NCBI RefSeq assembly: GCF_001625305.1 | Contig: NW_017804009.1 | Span: 1,618,293-1,682,292 of the forward strand | DNA: 64,000 bases | Direction of reading: 5' to 3' | Source: Branchiostoma belcheri | Lineage: Eukaryota; Chordata; Leptocardii; Amphioxiformes; Branchiostomatidae | Shown: positions 11,263-21,339 of the stretch, piece after piece | Position numbering within the stretch: the first letter of the stretch is position 1 | Layout: each line of letters starts with the position of its first letter | Notes under the pieces: model-generated | Seen by the model: only the letters and a program-made list of their open reading frames with translations | Told to the model about the DNA's origin: nothing | Databases searched by the model: none | Program-made: the position numbers and the translations under genes

Positions 11263-11748
11263 GTCAGTGGAAACCAAACACATATTACAATCAAGAAAAT
11301 TTGCTAAATATACCTCCGGATAGTAATTACTAGCACATTATTGACATAATACCGTCTTACTGTGTTTGAAATACATAAGCTCTCGTACTTGATAGCACCC
11401 TTTGATGATTAAAGTGAATTGTTGATCACATTTTGCACAATCCACTATTCCGCACTGGTACATTATTTAGTAAAAAGGTAAGCACTAAGTCCTTTGTTTT
11501 TCTTAACAGCAATAACAGCAGGGCAGGGCTCGTTTCAAAGCTCCAAAATATGAAAAAAAAGATATAAAAAGATGAATAAAAGATTAAAAAAAAAGATATA
11601 CAAACTCAAACATATTTTATTACATCCACACGTTGGTACATGGAGGGAATCAAATCACTAAGATGGCATTGAAACTGTTGGCTTGATTTAAGAAGCCAGC
11701 ACATGTCAAAAGCATGCTCCTAATACTATTATTAATTTTTGTCTTCAG

Positions 11749-11985
11749 TTTTGTCACCCTTTGAGGAGGCTACAGTCTCCACCGAGACGGCCACCGCTAC
11801 AAGCGAGGCGGCCACCGCTACAAGCGAGACGGCCACCGCTACAAGCGAGACGGCCACCGCTACCAGCGAGGCGGCCACCGCTACCAGCGAGGCGGCCACC
11901 GCTACCAGCGAGACGGCCAATGCCATACAGGAGCCCCCTGCACCCTTCAAGGAGCCTACTTTACAGGCAAGAAGATCACAGACAG
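11749..11985 (+). CDS. Exon with Thr/Ala heptad repeats
   Basis: Between the acceptor TTTTTGTCTTCAG (ends 11748) and donor GACAG|GTAAAT (after 11985) one frame is open: LSPFEEATVS followed by about six copies of a seven-residue unit, TATATSE or AATATSE, encoded by a 21-base repeat. It then reads EPPAPFKEPTL. Such a low-complexity stretch is usually a flexible linker. The phase matches the preceding exon. The next exon (chromodomain) starts in phase 0, while this one ends in phase 1, so either one exon is missing or a base was lost. Confidence 0.5.
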
Positions 11986-12311
11986 GTAAATAGTTTATAA
12001 CATGTGTACTATTTGTGTTATGAAGGAAAAATTAATAATTGAAAGATATTATCACCTTAATTAAATACAAGAAGTTATAGGTGGATTGTTGTGTCACTAT
12101 TGCTTCACTAAATTATCCACTTGTTTCAAAAATATTGTAGACTAGATCCTTCAGGAGAAAGGTTGATTAAGAAACTGCTTGTAATATTTGTATTACTAGT
12201 ATCTGTTTTGATACTGCTAAAGTGCTATGGTCCACCACAAAGTCAGTGTACATTATGACATACCATATTATGTTCACACATCTTATTGCCACTGTGTGTG
12301 TCTTTCTACAG

Positions 12312-12527
12312 CAACAGAAATCCTCGAAAACATGCGAGGGGGAGACTGAAAACCCAAAATATGACGTGGAGTGCTTCCTGCAAAAGAGGAAGCGAAAAGG
12401 CAGGGTGCAGTACCTGGTGAAGTGGAGGGGCTTCTCCAGGGAGGAAAGCACCTGGGAGACGTCAAAGCAGATGGTAGAGGACATGGGATGGGGAACTGTC
12501 CAATGGCTAGCAAACGAAATCCAATAG
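12312..12527 (+). CDS. Chromodomain terminal exon
   Basis: After the acceptor TCTTTCTACAG (ends 12311) the frame reads about 16 polar residues and then a complete chromodomain: YDVECFLQKRKRKGRVQYLV, KWRGFSREESTWE and a C-terminal helix ending WLANEIQ with stop at 12525. The aromatic cage positions (Tyr of YDVE, Trp of KWRG, Trp of STWE) are present, so methyl-lysine binding is plausible. Chromodomains occur in host chromatin proteins and at the C-terminus of several mobile-element proteins; the upstream exons do not decide which. AATAAA follows at 12807. Confidence 0.75.
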   Translation, partial: QQKSSKTCEGETENPKYDVECFLQKRKRKGRVQYLVKWRGFSREESTWETSKQMVEDMGWGTVQWLANEIQ

Positions 12528-12806
12528 TGCTAAGTATAATATAGGCGGAGCGAGTTTATGTGGATTTGGTACAGCCCCGCCCTACCAAGGATTTTGTCTG
12601 ACTTAGAACATGGCCATTTGTCTGAAGAAGAATACATTTTACACAATCATGTTTTTCTCCTTCACTCGTTTATTTTCCTAGATACCAACAACATTACAGC
12701 TTGTAGTACGTCCTTTTGTTCTCATTCATGAATTGTAGCTGAGCTACTTCTCACAGCCTTATGTTAAATATGCATAGCGGTTGCTTTTTTGTCATGCTAG
12801 CCCCAC

Positions 12807-12812
12807 AATAAA
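12807..12812 (+). promoter_or_regulatory. Polyadenylation signal
   Basis: AATAAA about 280 bases after the chromodomain stop codon, followed by T- and G-rich sequence. Confidence 0.45.
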
Positions 12813-13305
12813 GACCCCCTTTTCTATGTAACATTATGAGACTCAGTGTTTACTTTTTTCATCTTAGCCTTTGATCGAAAGAAGGTCCCTCTAACTTCAA
12901 TATTTGCATATGGCTAAACGTGGGAAACAAATGATATTTTCTAATAGACTATATATGAAGGAATACACCAAACCAAGTTCTTGTGAACTTACATGAGGTA
13001 ACTTTCACAACGCATGTTAGGTAAAACAAATCACTCCATAGATACCGGTAAAAGAATTAAACCTACAAGACAAGATTTCTATCCATAACAGATCACTGGT
13101 CTTGCCATGTACAATACAGCCATCATTTTGTACCTTGACTTGTAAATTGATCATTTTACAGACTTTACTGGCACGAATGTCTGGAGATACCAAGCATTTT
13201 CAAAGATAGCAAAGAATGGGTCAAGAACATTTTTCTCCACTCCCATTAAATTCTTTTTGTGCGTGCGCTCAATGACAATGGCAAATAACAGAACAATGTA
13301 CAACG
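12813..13305. other. No gene seen
   Basis: A/T-rich sequence without open frames of note. CAAAACAATGG-like and CAAGGT words carry no pattern. Confidence 0.3.
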
Positions 13306-13713
13306 GCAGGAATGGAATATTTGAGGTCTAGTGGTAGTTTGAGGTCTAGTGGTAGTTTGACATCTACACAGGGATACGACAAAACGACAATAACACAGTG
13401 GATACCACCAACAGCGCTGAAACCACAATCTTCGCCGATTCCATATTACAACCAGACTCCCGCAGACAGCAGAATTTGCACTCTATGTAACTATAACTGT
13501 ATAGAGGATGAAGCACACTTTGTTTTAGAATGTGCGGTATACAATGACATCCGGAAATCCTTTATTAGCTCCTTACAGTTAGAAAAGAAATTTGCATACT
13601 TGCCGAAAATAGAATTGTTCAAACATATTATGACATCCAAGCGCTATGATATAATTGAAAAACTATGTAAATTTATTCATACATGTTTCAAAAAGAGAGA
13701 AGAGATCCTGTAG
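13306..13713 (+). mobile_element. LINE ORF2 C-terminal end
   Basis: The frame from about 13430 reads YNQTPADSRICTLCNYN, then IEDEAHFVLECAVYNDIRKSF and ends at 13713. The C-x2-C...H-x4-C arrangement with 'EDE.HF...C..Y...R' is the cysteine motif at the end of many invertebrate LINE ORF2 proteins. The N-terminal residues come from a duplicated 18-mer (AGGTCTAGTGGTAGTTTG at 13323 and 13341) that is not part of the element. The reverse transcriptase is missing. Confidence 0.75.
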
Positions 13714-13869
13714 TTAGATCCTATAGATAGAGAAATAGCACACGAATGTAACAATTGCTCCTTCTATTCTTATTACCAAGTTATTTAACTTAAGTGCATT
13801 TGGCCCGTGTAGGGCGTGAACATGCAATAAAGTTCACTGTCATTGCCATTGTCATATTCAGAGACGCGG

Positions 13870-14272
13870 ATCTAAGACGTGCTAAAATGCACAGGAACAG
13901 CACTATCAAGGTGGCGATTTACAACATGAAGAACATCAAAGACTCCACAACCAAAACAGGCATCATTCACCTTGGTACCAACGACTTAGACAATAGTAAG
14001 CAGCGCATTGACTCCGTGAATGAAACTTTGAAGAATACCAATAACCTGCAGGCTTCCCTAACGCTGAGGTGTCAGTCTCCCAGGTACTACACACCCGCAC
14101 CCGCCTACAGACCAAAAATCTACTTGGAGTAAAACACATCTCTGTCATCTCAGAGCAGTTTTTACAAAAACTACGTTCCGAATGCCCGACGGGAGAATCC
14201 CAAAGAACCTGTTGTACAGTGAACTTGCCAACGGGACTAGAGCACGTGGTCGTCCTCACCTGCGCTTTTTAA
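13870..14272 (+). mobile_element. LINE ORF1-type SGNH esterase fragment
   Basis: IIHLGTNDLDNSKQRID gives the G-x-N-D block of SGNH/GDSL esterases as found in ORF1 of CR1-group LINEs. A second frame continues with VSVSQVLHTRTRLQTKN and FLQKLRS. The oxyanion Asn is present; the nucleophile Ser block and catalytic His are not seen, so it is a fragment with a slip near 14070. Confidence 0.6.
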
Positions 14273-14281
14273 TACGTTATT

Positions 14282-14362
14282 AAATGGGACATGAAAGACA
14301 TGGACATAGATACTAACACATGGGAGACACTAGCAACAAACACTCTGGAGACAGGAAGTTAA
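14282..14362 (+). mobile_element. Small LINE ORF2 C-terminal scrap
   Basis: The 26 residues KWDMKDMDIDTNTWETLA... match the 'RD.K...ID...WE.LA.DR' ending of several invertebrate LINE ORF2 proteins. It follows directly on the SGNH fragment but ORF1 and ORF2 ends would not normally touch, so a large internal deletion or a second insertion is implied. Confidence 0.5.
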
Positions 14363-14469
14363 GGAAGGCTTACATCGGGGGGAAATAATTGTGGGATAAT
14401 GTGTCCCGTGAGATGTACTAGATCAACATCTCTTGACCTCTTTGACATATTTGGGTTAAAGAAAGTTCT

Positions 14470-14755
14470 ACCTGAAGGCGTAATCACTGTTCCAGAAGAT
14501 GATATCTTTGCTAAATAAGTGAAGACAATGTCGATCGTCGATTGCCCAGCACTGACAACGCCCGGCGAAGTGCAAAGTCTCCTAGGGATGACAAACTTCC
14601 TGTCAAGGTTCGTCCCTGAGTATGCATCAATAGTGAAGCCACTACGAGACCTAACGAGGCAGAGCACGCTCTGGACATGGGGCAAGGAGCAGAACGAAGC
14701 TTTCGACGCGGTCAAGAAGGCTTTGTCTCACGAGAAGAACCTGTCCTACCTCTAA
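14470..14755 (+). mobile_element. Ty3/Gypsy fossil, thumb/RNase H linker
   Basis: VQSLLGMTNFLSRFVPEYA and LWTWGKEQNEAFDAVKKAL are typical of the segment after the Gypsy reverse transcriptase. Both ends are lost. It is a different copy from those at 7-9 kb. Confidence 0.85.
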
Positions 14756-15455
14756 CGGGCAAAGGACATAACATCTATTTGTTTAAATAGAGCTTCATTT
14801 AGTTCGCCGCCTTGCTATAACTGTTTCTCTCTCTCTCGGTCCCATAGCAGTCTGTCCTGCCGTCGGGGCAACTGTGCCGGATAAAATATACTGATTTACA
14901 AGTCGGATGGACCTTCTTCAAGGTAACATACATTGTACAGACATAGTCCTACTTACTCCAGAAATACAGATGTCTGAATCGAATTCTGACTGACACTGAC
15001 GGGGAAAAAACAACACAAGCCCATGAAGTTGACATATATGAATGGGCCTTTAATTTTCGACGTTGCAGTTCGTTCATAGCACTTCCAATAACAATGGACC
15101 GTGTGCTGCCGTCGGATTTAGACTCTAATTGTACGTTAATTTTTTATTAGCATGCTAAAGAACTATGTACGTACGTTTTGGGGTACTGTTAATCGTGTAC
15201 TGAGGTATGTAGAGAGCCATGTTTGGGCAAATCGTTTGTTTACAGCCGGTGATGGGCCTATAGCTCATCTCTTCAGATCATTCATTCTCATTCAATTTTC
15301 AGTATTTTATATAATTGTTTGTTACATTTTCATTTAGGTGCAAATTTGACCCTAGAGGATATGGACCAAGTTGCTGATGGACTGAACATTAGTGCCACGT
15401 GTATAATTTTTTTGGCATGTTGTAACACAGCTCCAGTCATTAAGAGCGTAGAAAA
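14756..15455. other. No gene seen
   Basis: A (TCTC)n patch lies at 14825-14838. No motif was found in the short open frame at 15152-15337, which is rich in aromatic residues by base composition. Confidence 0.3.
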
Positions 15456-15900
15456 ATGTTACTGTTTTCACACAAGAAGGTACGGCACATCATAGACTGC
15501 ACAGAATTCTTAATCGAAACTCCAATCCAAATACAGTCTGATATCATAGCATTTAAACATAAACTGGCAAAAGTAGCCTACAACAGATTCAACACTCAAT
15601 ACAGTCTTGATCTGCCATGTACCTGGACCACTTCGTGTGAATGTAGCTCTAGTATTGCCTCAAGACCTCACTAGATATCGTTCCGATATGGTTATCTCTT
15701 CCATTCATTGTTGTTACCTTGATTATGTTTATATGATATTTTGTGCCCTACTTGTATTATAGATTGTTGACTGTGTAATGTACATTCTTGTTGTTTTTGT
15801 ATGTGGGAGGGCAACTAGCAAAGGTGCTTCGCACCTGTTTTGCCCTCCCTTTCACTTTGTTAAAAATTTAAATAAACAAATAAACAAACAATCGAAGACC
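15456..15900 (+). mobile_element. LINE 3' end with nested hairpin and AAATAAAC tail
   Basis: A short C-terminal frame (15456-15674, ending in CECSSSIASRPH) is followed by a 3' UTR. GGGAGGGCAA at 15805-15814 pairs with TTGCCCTCCC at 15840-15849, and inside it GGTGC (15823) pairs with GCACC; the loop is short. The sequence ends in AAATAAACAAATAAACAAACAA. Hairpin plus short-repeat tail is the 3' signature recognised by reverse transcriptases of CR1/L2-like LINEs. The coding part is too short for family assignment. Confidence 0.65.
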
Positions 15901-16625
15901 ATGACCTCTAGAAACAACATGACAGAGCTCGCTCCAGTTGTCTTATGTAGGCAGTGGCGCGAAGTCCAACATGTGCGGGCTACGACCCGCGGGCAGTGCA
16001 ACACAGGCAGCTGGACCCCGAACAGTCTGCTACACTTAAAGGCTAACTAAGGACAGCGGCGTAAGACCAGTAGGTATGAAGCATCAGATTTCTACATTCA
16101 ATGTTGAATTATTGCTATCTTAATTATAATACCAAAAAGTGTGACTTCATATGACAACAAACTAATACTGTTGACTTTGGTATCTTTTCAGACTGTGAGA
16201 GAGGCTTTTCAACCACTACACTCAGGTAAGTAACATCCTCATCACAGTAATGTACGTGAGTTTATTTTCGGTGTGCATCTAAATGAGAACGAAGCACATT
16301 AACAGCGATTCTTCCGAATACCCAATACATTTGTTTCCAAACTACGGAGAAGCCTTGTCTGATTTAATTCACGCACATCCACATTTAAATCTGGGGAAAA
16401 CACCAAAACCATAGCCTCTATTCAAACTAAACTCAAATCAAAGTTTATAAAGGAATAACATTCACCTGCCAACAACAGCCTTAATTCTTGTCTAAAACAA
16501 TCTTCTTTCCACCCTAACAGCCCAACAACACACAGTTGAACACACGAGTCCACATGACAGAACACAATGAAGCGGGTGAAGACGTCTCTGAGGAGCAGAC
16601 TGAAGGCTGTGACTCTCAAAAACCT
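15901..16625 (+). other. No gene; one tiny exon-like segment
   Basis: Bases 16192-16225 lie between a good acceptor (TATCTTTTCAG) and donor (CTCAG|GTAAGT). One frame reads DCERGFSTTTL, resembling the 'ERGFS' phrase of hAT-like C-terminal domains, but 34 bases are too few to be sure. Confidence 0.3.
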
Positions 16626-16880
16626 TTTGATGATTTCAATTGAAGGGCCAGATGCTGAGGAGTTTGATTTTGACTCAGCCTGTGACTGAATCTACTTCTG
16701 AAACCTCTATGTTTGATGTACAGAGTGACCCGTCCCCGGGGCCTTCCTCTGGTGGTGCTGTTGTACAGGGACAGCATGGTCAGGTAGAGTCTGAATCTAC
16801 TTTTGAAACCTCTATGTTTGATGGTGTACAGAGTGAACCGTCCCCGGGGCCAGCATGTGCAAAAAGAGGTTCAGTGTCAC
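16626..16880 (+). CDS. Exon-like frame with duplicated acidic motif
   Basis: The frame encodes two copies of a 35-residue unit: ESTSETSMFDVQSDPSPGP and, 105 bases later, ESTFETSMFDGVQSEPSPGP. The acidic Ser/Pro-rich character fits a disordered N-terminus such as occurs in piggyBac-like proteins. No catalytic domain follows. Function unknown. Confidence 0.4.
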
Positions 16881-17707
16881 CACTCCTATTTAAGCCTCTC
16901 TATTGCACATTCTGGGACATCCCACATGCAGGGTTAAATTCAATATCTGAGTTGTGCATTGTGGCAGAATTTCAATTTTTTCCCTTGACTTATGTCTTGA
17001 CTATACATTGTCTATCTATACATTAGTATCTGTGGTCAGTTGTCGATTGTGGCTTTTGAATAAAATGTCTTGTCCTAGGCCTGTATATACATTGTCTCTG
17101 AGTATTTATTTAGTACCGGTACCAAGCATAAGTTATCATGACCAGATTAAAAAATAAGAGCTGTCATAAAGATACAAAATTTGCAGACGAACCAGCCCTC
17201 ACATCTTCTCAGACATTTTGCTATACATACGATATTTGCTCCCCAAGATTCCGGGATATCGTCTCCCACAAGTTGGAGGAATCGAAGGGTACTTTTTGTA
17301 GTTTACTCGATTTCATGATGGACGCAATTTGACATTTCATTTAGTGGAATCTAGGTAAAACTCTTGTATGTTGTTTTTTTAGCGCATGCCTTTCTGGTCC
17401 TTAGTTTCCAATGTCATCGTAGCTGCTATACTTCTTGGTTTGATTTATTCAAGTGTTACTTAGCTTCTTCATTAGCTTATTTTGCTATAATTTTGTTTTC
17501 AACTGTAAAATGGTTACTTAATATAATATAATATGTGCGATTTGTTGATATTTTGTCTTCAGTTGCCTTGTTTTTTTTAATGTTTAAAGGGAAAGGCTTG
17601 TACAAGCCTTTAAGGCTTCGTCCTATCCTGCACAGTGTTTTTAACTTAATTTAATTTACTTCACCTTCTATCTTTTTTTTGAGCGAAATGAATAAATAAC
17701 AAAAGTT
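16881..17707 (+). other. Probable LINE 3' UTR, unassigned
   Basis: A 64-residue frame at 17138-17332 is followed by T-rich sequence, then the hairpin-like GGCTTGTACAAGCC (17593-17606), then AAGGCTTCG and an AATGAATAAATAAC end near 17685-17700. This is the usual layout of a LINE 3' end, but no diagnostic protein motif remains. Confidence 0.4.
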
Positions 17708-17840
17708 TAGATGGTCGTGTACTGCAGCCTGGCAGAAGACCTGGCCAAACGGATCGGTATCGACCATAACAAAGTGACCAACAACGTGAACCTCTCAATG
17801 GAGGAGACATACAAGGACCGTCTTCGGCTTCAGGGTCAGC
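17708..17840 (+). repeat. Copy 1 of a three-copy exon-like block
   Basis: TACTGCAGCCTGGCAGAAGA and the following hundred bases recur at 61738-61823 and 62752-62855. One frame reads CSLAEDLAKRIGIDHNKV. Because the same words are kept in three copies it is part of a dispersed element, not chance. The element's identity is not clear. Confidence 0.65.
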
Positions 17841-17992
17841 CTGTACAGCAAGGCTGGCTACACTCGCAAAGAAGACATCAACACTAAAGAGCCTCTACAG
17901 GACAAAGCCACACTGGCCGCGTCAGAAAGCGGTACCGGTCTTGAGGTCATGCTGAGGTGCGTAATGGTACGTAGACTCCCAAAAGAGTAGCG

Positions 17993-18500
17993 ATGTATGA
18001 TGCAGCCCTAACTACCCTGAAACAAGAGTTAGCAATAGCTGACCATGTCTCCCTTACAGGAGATGGCTGGACGTCACGTGTGGCCAACCACTACATGACC
18101 ATCACCGTCCACTATATGAAGGACTGGCAACTAGTGTCAAGTCCTCCCGACACTGAAAGGAGAGGTGCGACAAACTGGGGAGAACATTATAGTGGAAATT
18201 GATGACTGCCTCAAAGACTTTCAGCTGGAAGGGAAGGTGAGAGCGATGACAACAGACAACGCCCGGGCCATGATCAACGTCACCAGTATGTCTGGAACTG
18301 GCATTTCGCTGGGGGTGTGTTACGGACAACCTGAACCTCGGAGCCCAGAAGATTCTGAGTGCAAGAGGAGTGCCAGCCCTTCTCGGAATCATCGGGCCTG
18401 TTATAGCATACTTCAGGAAGTCGTACATGGGTAAGATAGTGTTGAAATAGAAGCAGCAGGCCCTGGGACTTCCTTGCAACTCCCTCATCTTGGACAACAC
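17993..18500 (+). mobile_element. hAT (ZBED-type) transposase fragment
   Basis: Pieces read VSLTGDGWTSRVANHYMTIT (the first catalytic Asp block of hAT), then NIIVEIDDCLKDFQL and VRAMTTDNARAMINV (second Asp block), then in another frame LGAQKILSARGVPALLGIIG and IAYFRKSYMGK, then LGLPCNSLILD. The order is right for a ZBED-like hAT transposase. Two to three frame slips (about 18140, 18310) and a stop after YMGKIVLK make it inactive. The BED finger is missing. Confidence 0.78.
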
Positions 18501-18585
18501 TGAGGAACTCTCATCTGTACCTAACGTATGAGATGAACATATTATTCTTTGCAAATGTGTAGCTCCAAAATAGATCTGTGCTTTA

Positions 18586-18885
18586 GTGCAGACGCACCTC
18601 CGTGAGAACTTCAAGGAGTTCTCTGGTCAAGGAGTTCCTGCCACCAACAACACACGCCGCTGGATGACTGCTATGCAGTACACCCCAGTTGAGCTGCTGG
18701 ACCTGGATGAGTCAAAGACCTCCGACAACATTCGGATAATCACCACATTTGCAGAGGAGGCAGGCATGACCAGGCAGTATTCTAGTGCATTAGTGGCACT
18801 GGCATGTTTCCGTTTACCATTATCTTACAAACCACTCGTGCTTCAAATGTTTACCACATGCCTACGTACGCTATCATTTCTGTAG
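18586..18885 (+). mobile_element. hAT-like middle segment
   Basis: The frame reads LRENFKEFSGQGVPATNNTRRWM and then an Asp/Glu-rich helix. The phrase 'P.TNNTRW' is typical of the segment after the second Asp in several hAT-related elements. Here an extra Arg codon splits it. It is separated from the preceding fragment by about 90 bases with a possible intron. Confidence 0.45.
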
Positions 18886-18924
18886 AAAAAGTTAGTTATA
18901 CAGTGAACATGCAGGGATATGTGT

Positions 18925-19262
18925 TGATGACAAGACTATTGTACCCGTGGGGAACCCAGGTCAGCCGGTGTCTACTGGTGTGAGAGGACACAACAGGTCT
19001 TTGATGCCAGTCGGAGAAAATTTGCTAGTTCAGACGACGTGAATCTCGATGTGCCAATACTGCTGATGTACTCAGATGGAGGACCTGATCACAGAGTAAC
19101 ATTCAAATCAGTTCAGATTACACACCTTCTTATGTTCATTGCACTGGACTTAGATGCATTGATAGCTGCAAGTTGCGCTCCTCGTGGCAGCTGGATGAAC
19201 CCAGCAGAACGAAGCATGTCTTTGCTGAACTTGGTCTTGCAAAATGACATGCGCAAGGTGGG
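18925..19262 (+). mobile_element. Transposase-like family with DGGPDHR motif
   Basis: One frame gives DDKTIVPVGNPGQPVSTGVR and GHNRSLMPV. After a slip near 19040 the next gives ILLMYSDGGPDHRVTFKSVQ, LDLDALIAASCAPRGSW and NPAERSMSLLNLVLQND. I recall this block from uncharacterised proteins of fish, corals and lancelets; the Asp-rich DGGPD and the Glu of AER are plausible RNase H-fold metal ligands. It has no settled name that I can cite, so it is left unassigned (KDZ-like relation possible). It ends abruptly where piggyBac sequence starts. Confidence 0.55.
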
Positions 19263-19392
19263 AGATATTTATGACACCTTGGTGGACAGTTTCAAGTCCA
19301 CATGGTACCCAGGGCAGCAGATATGCATTGATGAAGATATGGTTCCATTCCGCGGCAACGTCTATGGCTTTCTATTACGGTCAAAACTCATA
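19255..19392 (+). mobile_element. piggyBac transposase scrap
   Basis: The same frame continues as VGDIYDTLVDSFKSTWYPGQ and ICIDEDMVPFRGN. The 'PGQ.I.IDE.M.PF.G' phrase is diagnostic for piggyBac (it carries the first catalytic Asp). The frame is continuous across the junction with the DGGPDHR family. Beyond GNVYG the sequence loses similarity and runs into a 20-bp tandem array. Confidence 0.8.
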
Positions 19393-19393
19393 T

Positions 19394-19473
19394 ACGGCGT
19401 AGTTCAGGAAAGTACGGCGTAGTTCAGGAAAGTACGGCGTAGTTCAGGAAAGTACGGCGTAGTTCAGGAAAGT
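19394..19473. repeat. 20-bp tandem array, four identical copies
   Basis: TACGGCGTAGTTCAGGAAAG starts at 19394, 19414, 19434 and 19454 without change, so the expansion is recent. Between 19500 and 19600 related words appear in both orientations (AACTACGCCG, GAACTACG, TACGGC). Confidence 0.93.
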
Positions 19474-19599
19474 GGATCAGATACGGCTACGTTGACCAAA
19501 TACGTCGCACTCCAAGCAAAAACTACGCCGTTTTTAATGAACTACGACATGGCTGAAATACGGCGTAACAAGCTGAAGTACGGCATGGCTGAACTACGT

Positions 19600-19752
19600 C
19601 CGGCGGAGCAAGCGAGGAGGCAAACCAGCGGGCTGCGTCCGGCGGAGCAAGCGACGAGGCAAACCAGCGGGCTGCGTCCGGCGGAGCAAGCGAGGAGGCA
19701 AACCAGCGGGCTGCGTCCGGCGGAGCAAGCGAGGAGGCTGAGTCAATCGTAA
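19600..19752. repeat. 39-bp coding tandem array, four copies
   Basis: CCGGCGGAGCAAGCGAGGAG begins units at 19600, 19639, 19678 and 19717. The plus frame encodes the 13-residue unit LRPAEQARRQTSG. Units are nearly identical. It may be a disordered N-terminus of a transposase, as the following bases encode an acidic stretch. Confidence 0.93.
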
Positions 19753-20479
19753 GCGTGTCAGATTAAGATCCCATGGAATCGTTACCTTCGCTGAGAAGGT
19801 TATGGGAGGATGAGAACAGCTTGGACGTGGAAGATGCGGAGAGATATTCTGAAGTTTAAACTTGTAAGTAAACAACTACAACAGCTTAGCAGTTATCCTT
19901 TTCATTAAATTTGTAGTCATCATTGTCTATCACTGATGTACATGTAAGAGGTATATGCATTACACTCCTTGGTTACACCAATTACACTGCAAATTTCTCT
20001 TCAATTTTCCCTCAATAGCTTTCTGGTACCAAGACATGACCCAGGAGGACTGGGTGGCAACCACATCTTCGACAGGTATGTGCCCAAGTTATAAGTAGTC
20101 TATATATAGCTAGATACGATGCATGCTATTAGGAATTATATACCTCTTGGAAGAGCTTAAAAAATATGTTTCAAGGACTAAATGAGCCGAAGAAGCCAAA
20201 TCAGTTTTGTAACCTATTCGCACCGCTACACCTGTCCCCGCGCGCCACAGACAGGTGCCCAATTAACACTATTTAGTAAGGGGACCAATCAGAGAAGACA
20301 AAGAAACAGGTGGGTATGCTAATGAGGGATAAGATATAAAAGGGGGAAAGAAACGACACAAATGCGCAGTTGGCCGTCGGGGTCGTCGAACGCCGGGTGA
20401 AAATTGTGTGTGTCGAGAATGGCTCAGGTTCCGCGTCCGCCAGCGCCGGGCGCCGTGCAGGCGGCGATCCAGAAACCGG
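19753..20479 (+). other. Exon-like pieces, otherwise no gene
   Basis: An acidic stretch (LWEDENSLDVEDAERYSEV) ends at 19857. A 57-base exon-like segment at 20019-20075 (acceptor CCTCAATAG, donor GACAG|GTATGT) reads FWYQDMTQEDWVATTSST. Both would suit the N-terminal exons of a piggyBac-like gene, whose core recurs nearby. Low support. Confidence 0.35.
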
Positions 20480-20600
20480 CACCTCCACTGGCAGCGGTAC
20501 AGTTGTTTCAGCACCTGTCGGATGCTGGGATGAATGCCTGTGGCACGATGCGCAACCGCAAGGGGGTTCCAACACCACCCGATACGACCACGATTATAGC
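20480..20600 (+). mobile_element. piggyBac transposase scrap
   Basis: LFQHLSDAGMNACGTMRNRK followed by GVPTPP corresponds to the part of piggyBac after the second catalytic Asp ('L...GT.R.NRKG.P'). The upstream residues (proline/alanine rich) are unrelated, so it is another partial copy. Confidence 0.75.
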
Positions 20601-20799
20601 TTTATATAAGTATATAATCTCGGGCATGATTCATCGCTTGTTATCGGTGTAAGGTAGTACCTCCGTACCGCAAGGTATACTTCCTGTCTATATAAGCGAT
20701 GATCAAACCATCCCTGCCGTGGCGAGCTGCCGTGACAGAGTACCCATAATTTGAATTACATGTACTTGTGACTGACACCACAGGAAAAAGCGGGAAGGC

Positions 20800-20970
20800 T
20801 GATTCAAGGCAGCCAGTCAGGAATACAAGAGAATCAAGGAGGAGGAGCCACAGCTTTACAAGAAATTCCAGCAAGAGGCAAGACAGGCTCCCAAAACAAC
20901 CATTAAAGACCTGGATAAAAGGGAGAGACAACAACATGCTCAGAAGAAATACAAGAGTCTGGCTGAAACT
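20800..20970 (+). CDS. Basic coiled exon-like segment
   Basis: An open stretch ends at the donor GAAACT|GTAAGT (after 20970) and reads EYKRIKEEEPQLYKKFQQEA, then IKDLDKRERQQHAQKKYKSL. It is strongly charged and helical. Similar Lys/Glu-rich lead exons are common upstream of uncharacterised transposases in invertebrates. No further identity. Confidence 0.4.
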
Positions 20971-21339
20971 GTAAGTTAATTTCTGAGGAGTCAAACTAGG
21001 GACATTACTAGAGATGACCAGTTTGTTGACCAGATTTACCCCATATACATACATGTATCTAGATTTATTGCACTGGATGTGTAATACAATATCTACATGT
21101 AAGGAGTGATGAAGGTTGATAATAAACCTCTAATGGTTAAACAAAGCAGTAGCAACATCGAATGTTTTTTATATGTAGAGAGTAGTTTATTGTTCCCACA
21201 CTGTGGTTGTAAATGAATTCAAGAATGCAAAGCTCACAACACCACAAGAGAAAGTGTGCATAGCGAATGAGTGACTCCTCGCTATAAAATATAGGAACAG
21301 ACGAGACGTAAATATGCTGACGTCAGCACATAGTGCTAG

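Noticed and set aside
15152-15337. 61-residue frame with aromatic C-terminus
   Set aside because: No motif, no splice support; the composition follows the local T-rich bases.
19394-19752. CRISPR-like array
   Set aside because: Units are contiguous without unique spacers and the setting is eukaryotic; these are minisatellites. The same applies to the arrays at 2.2, 39.3 and 49.5 kb.
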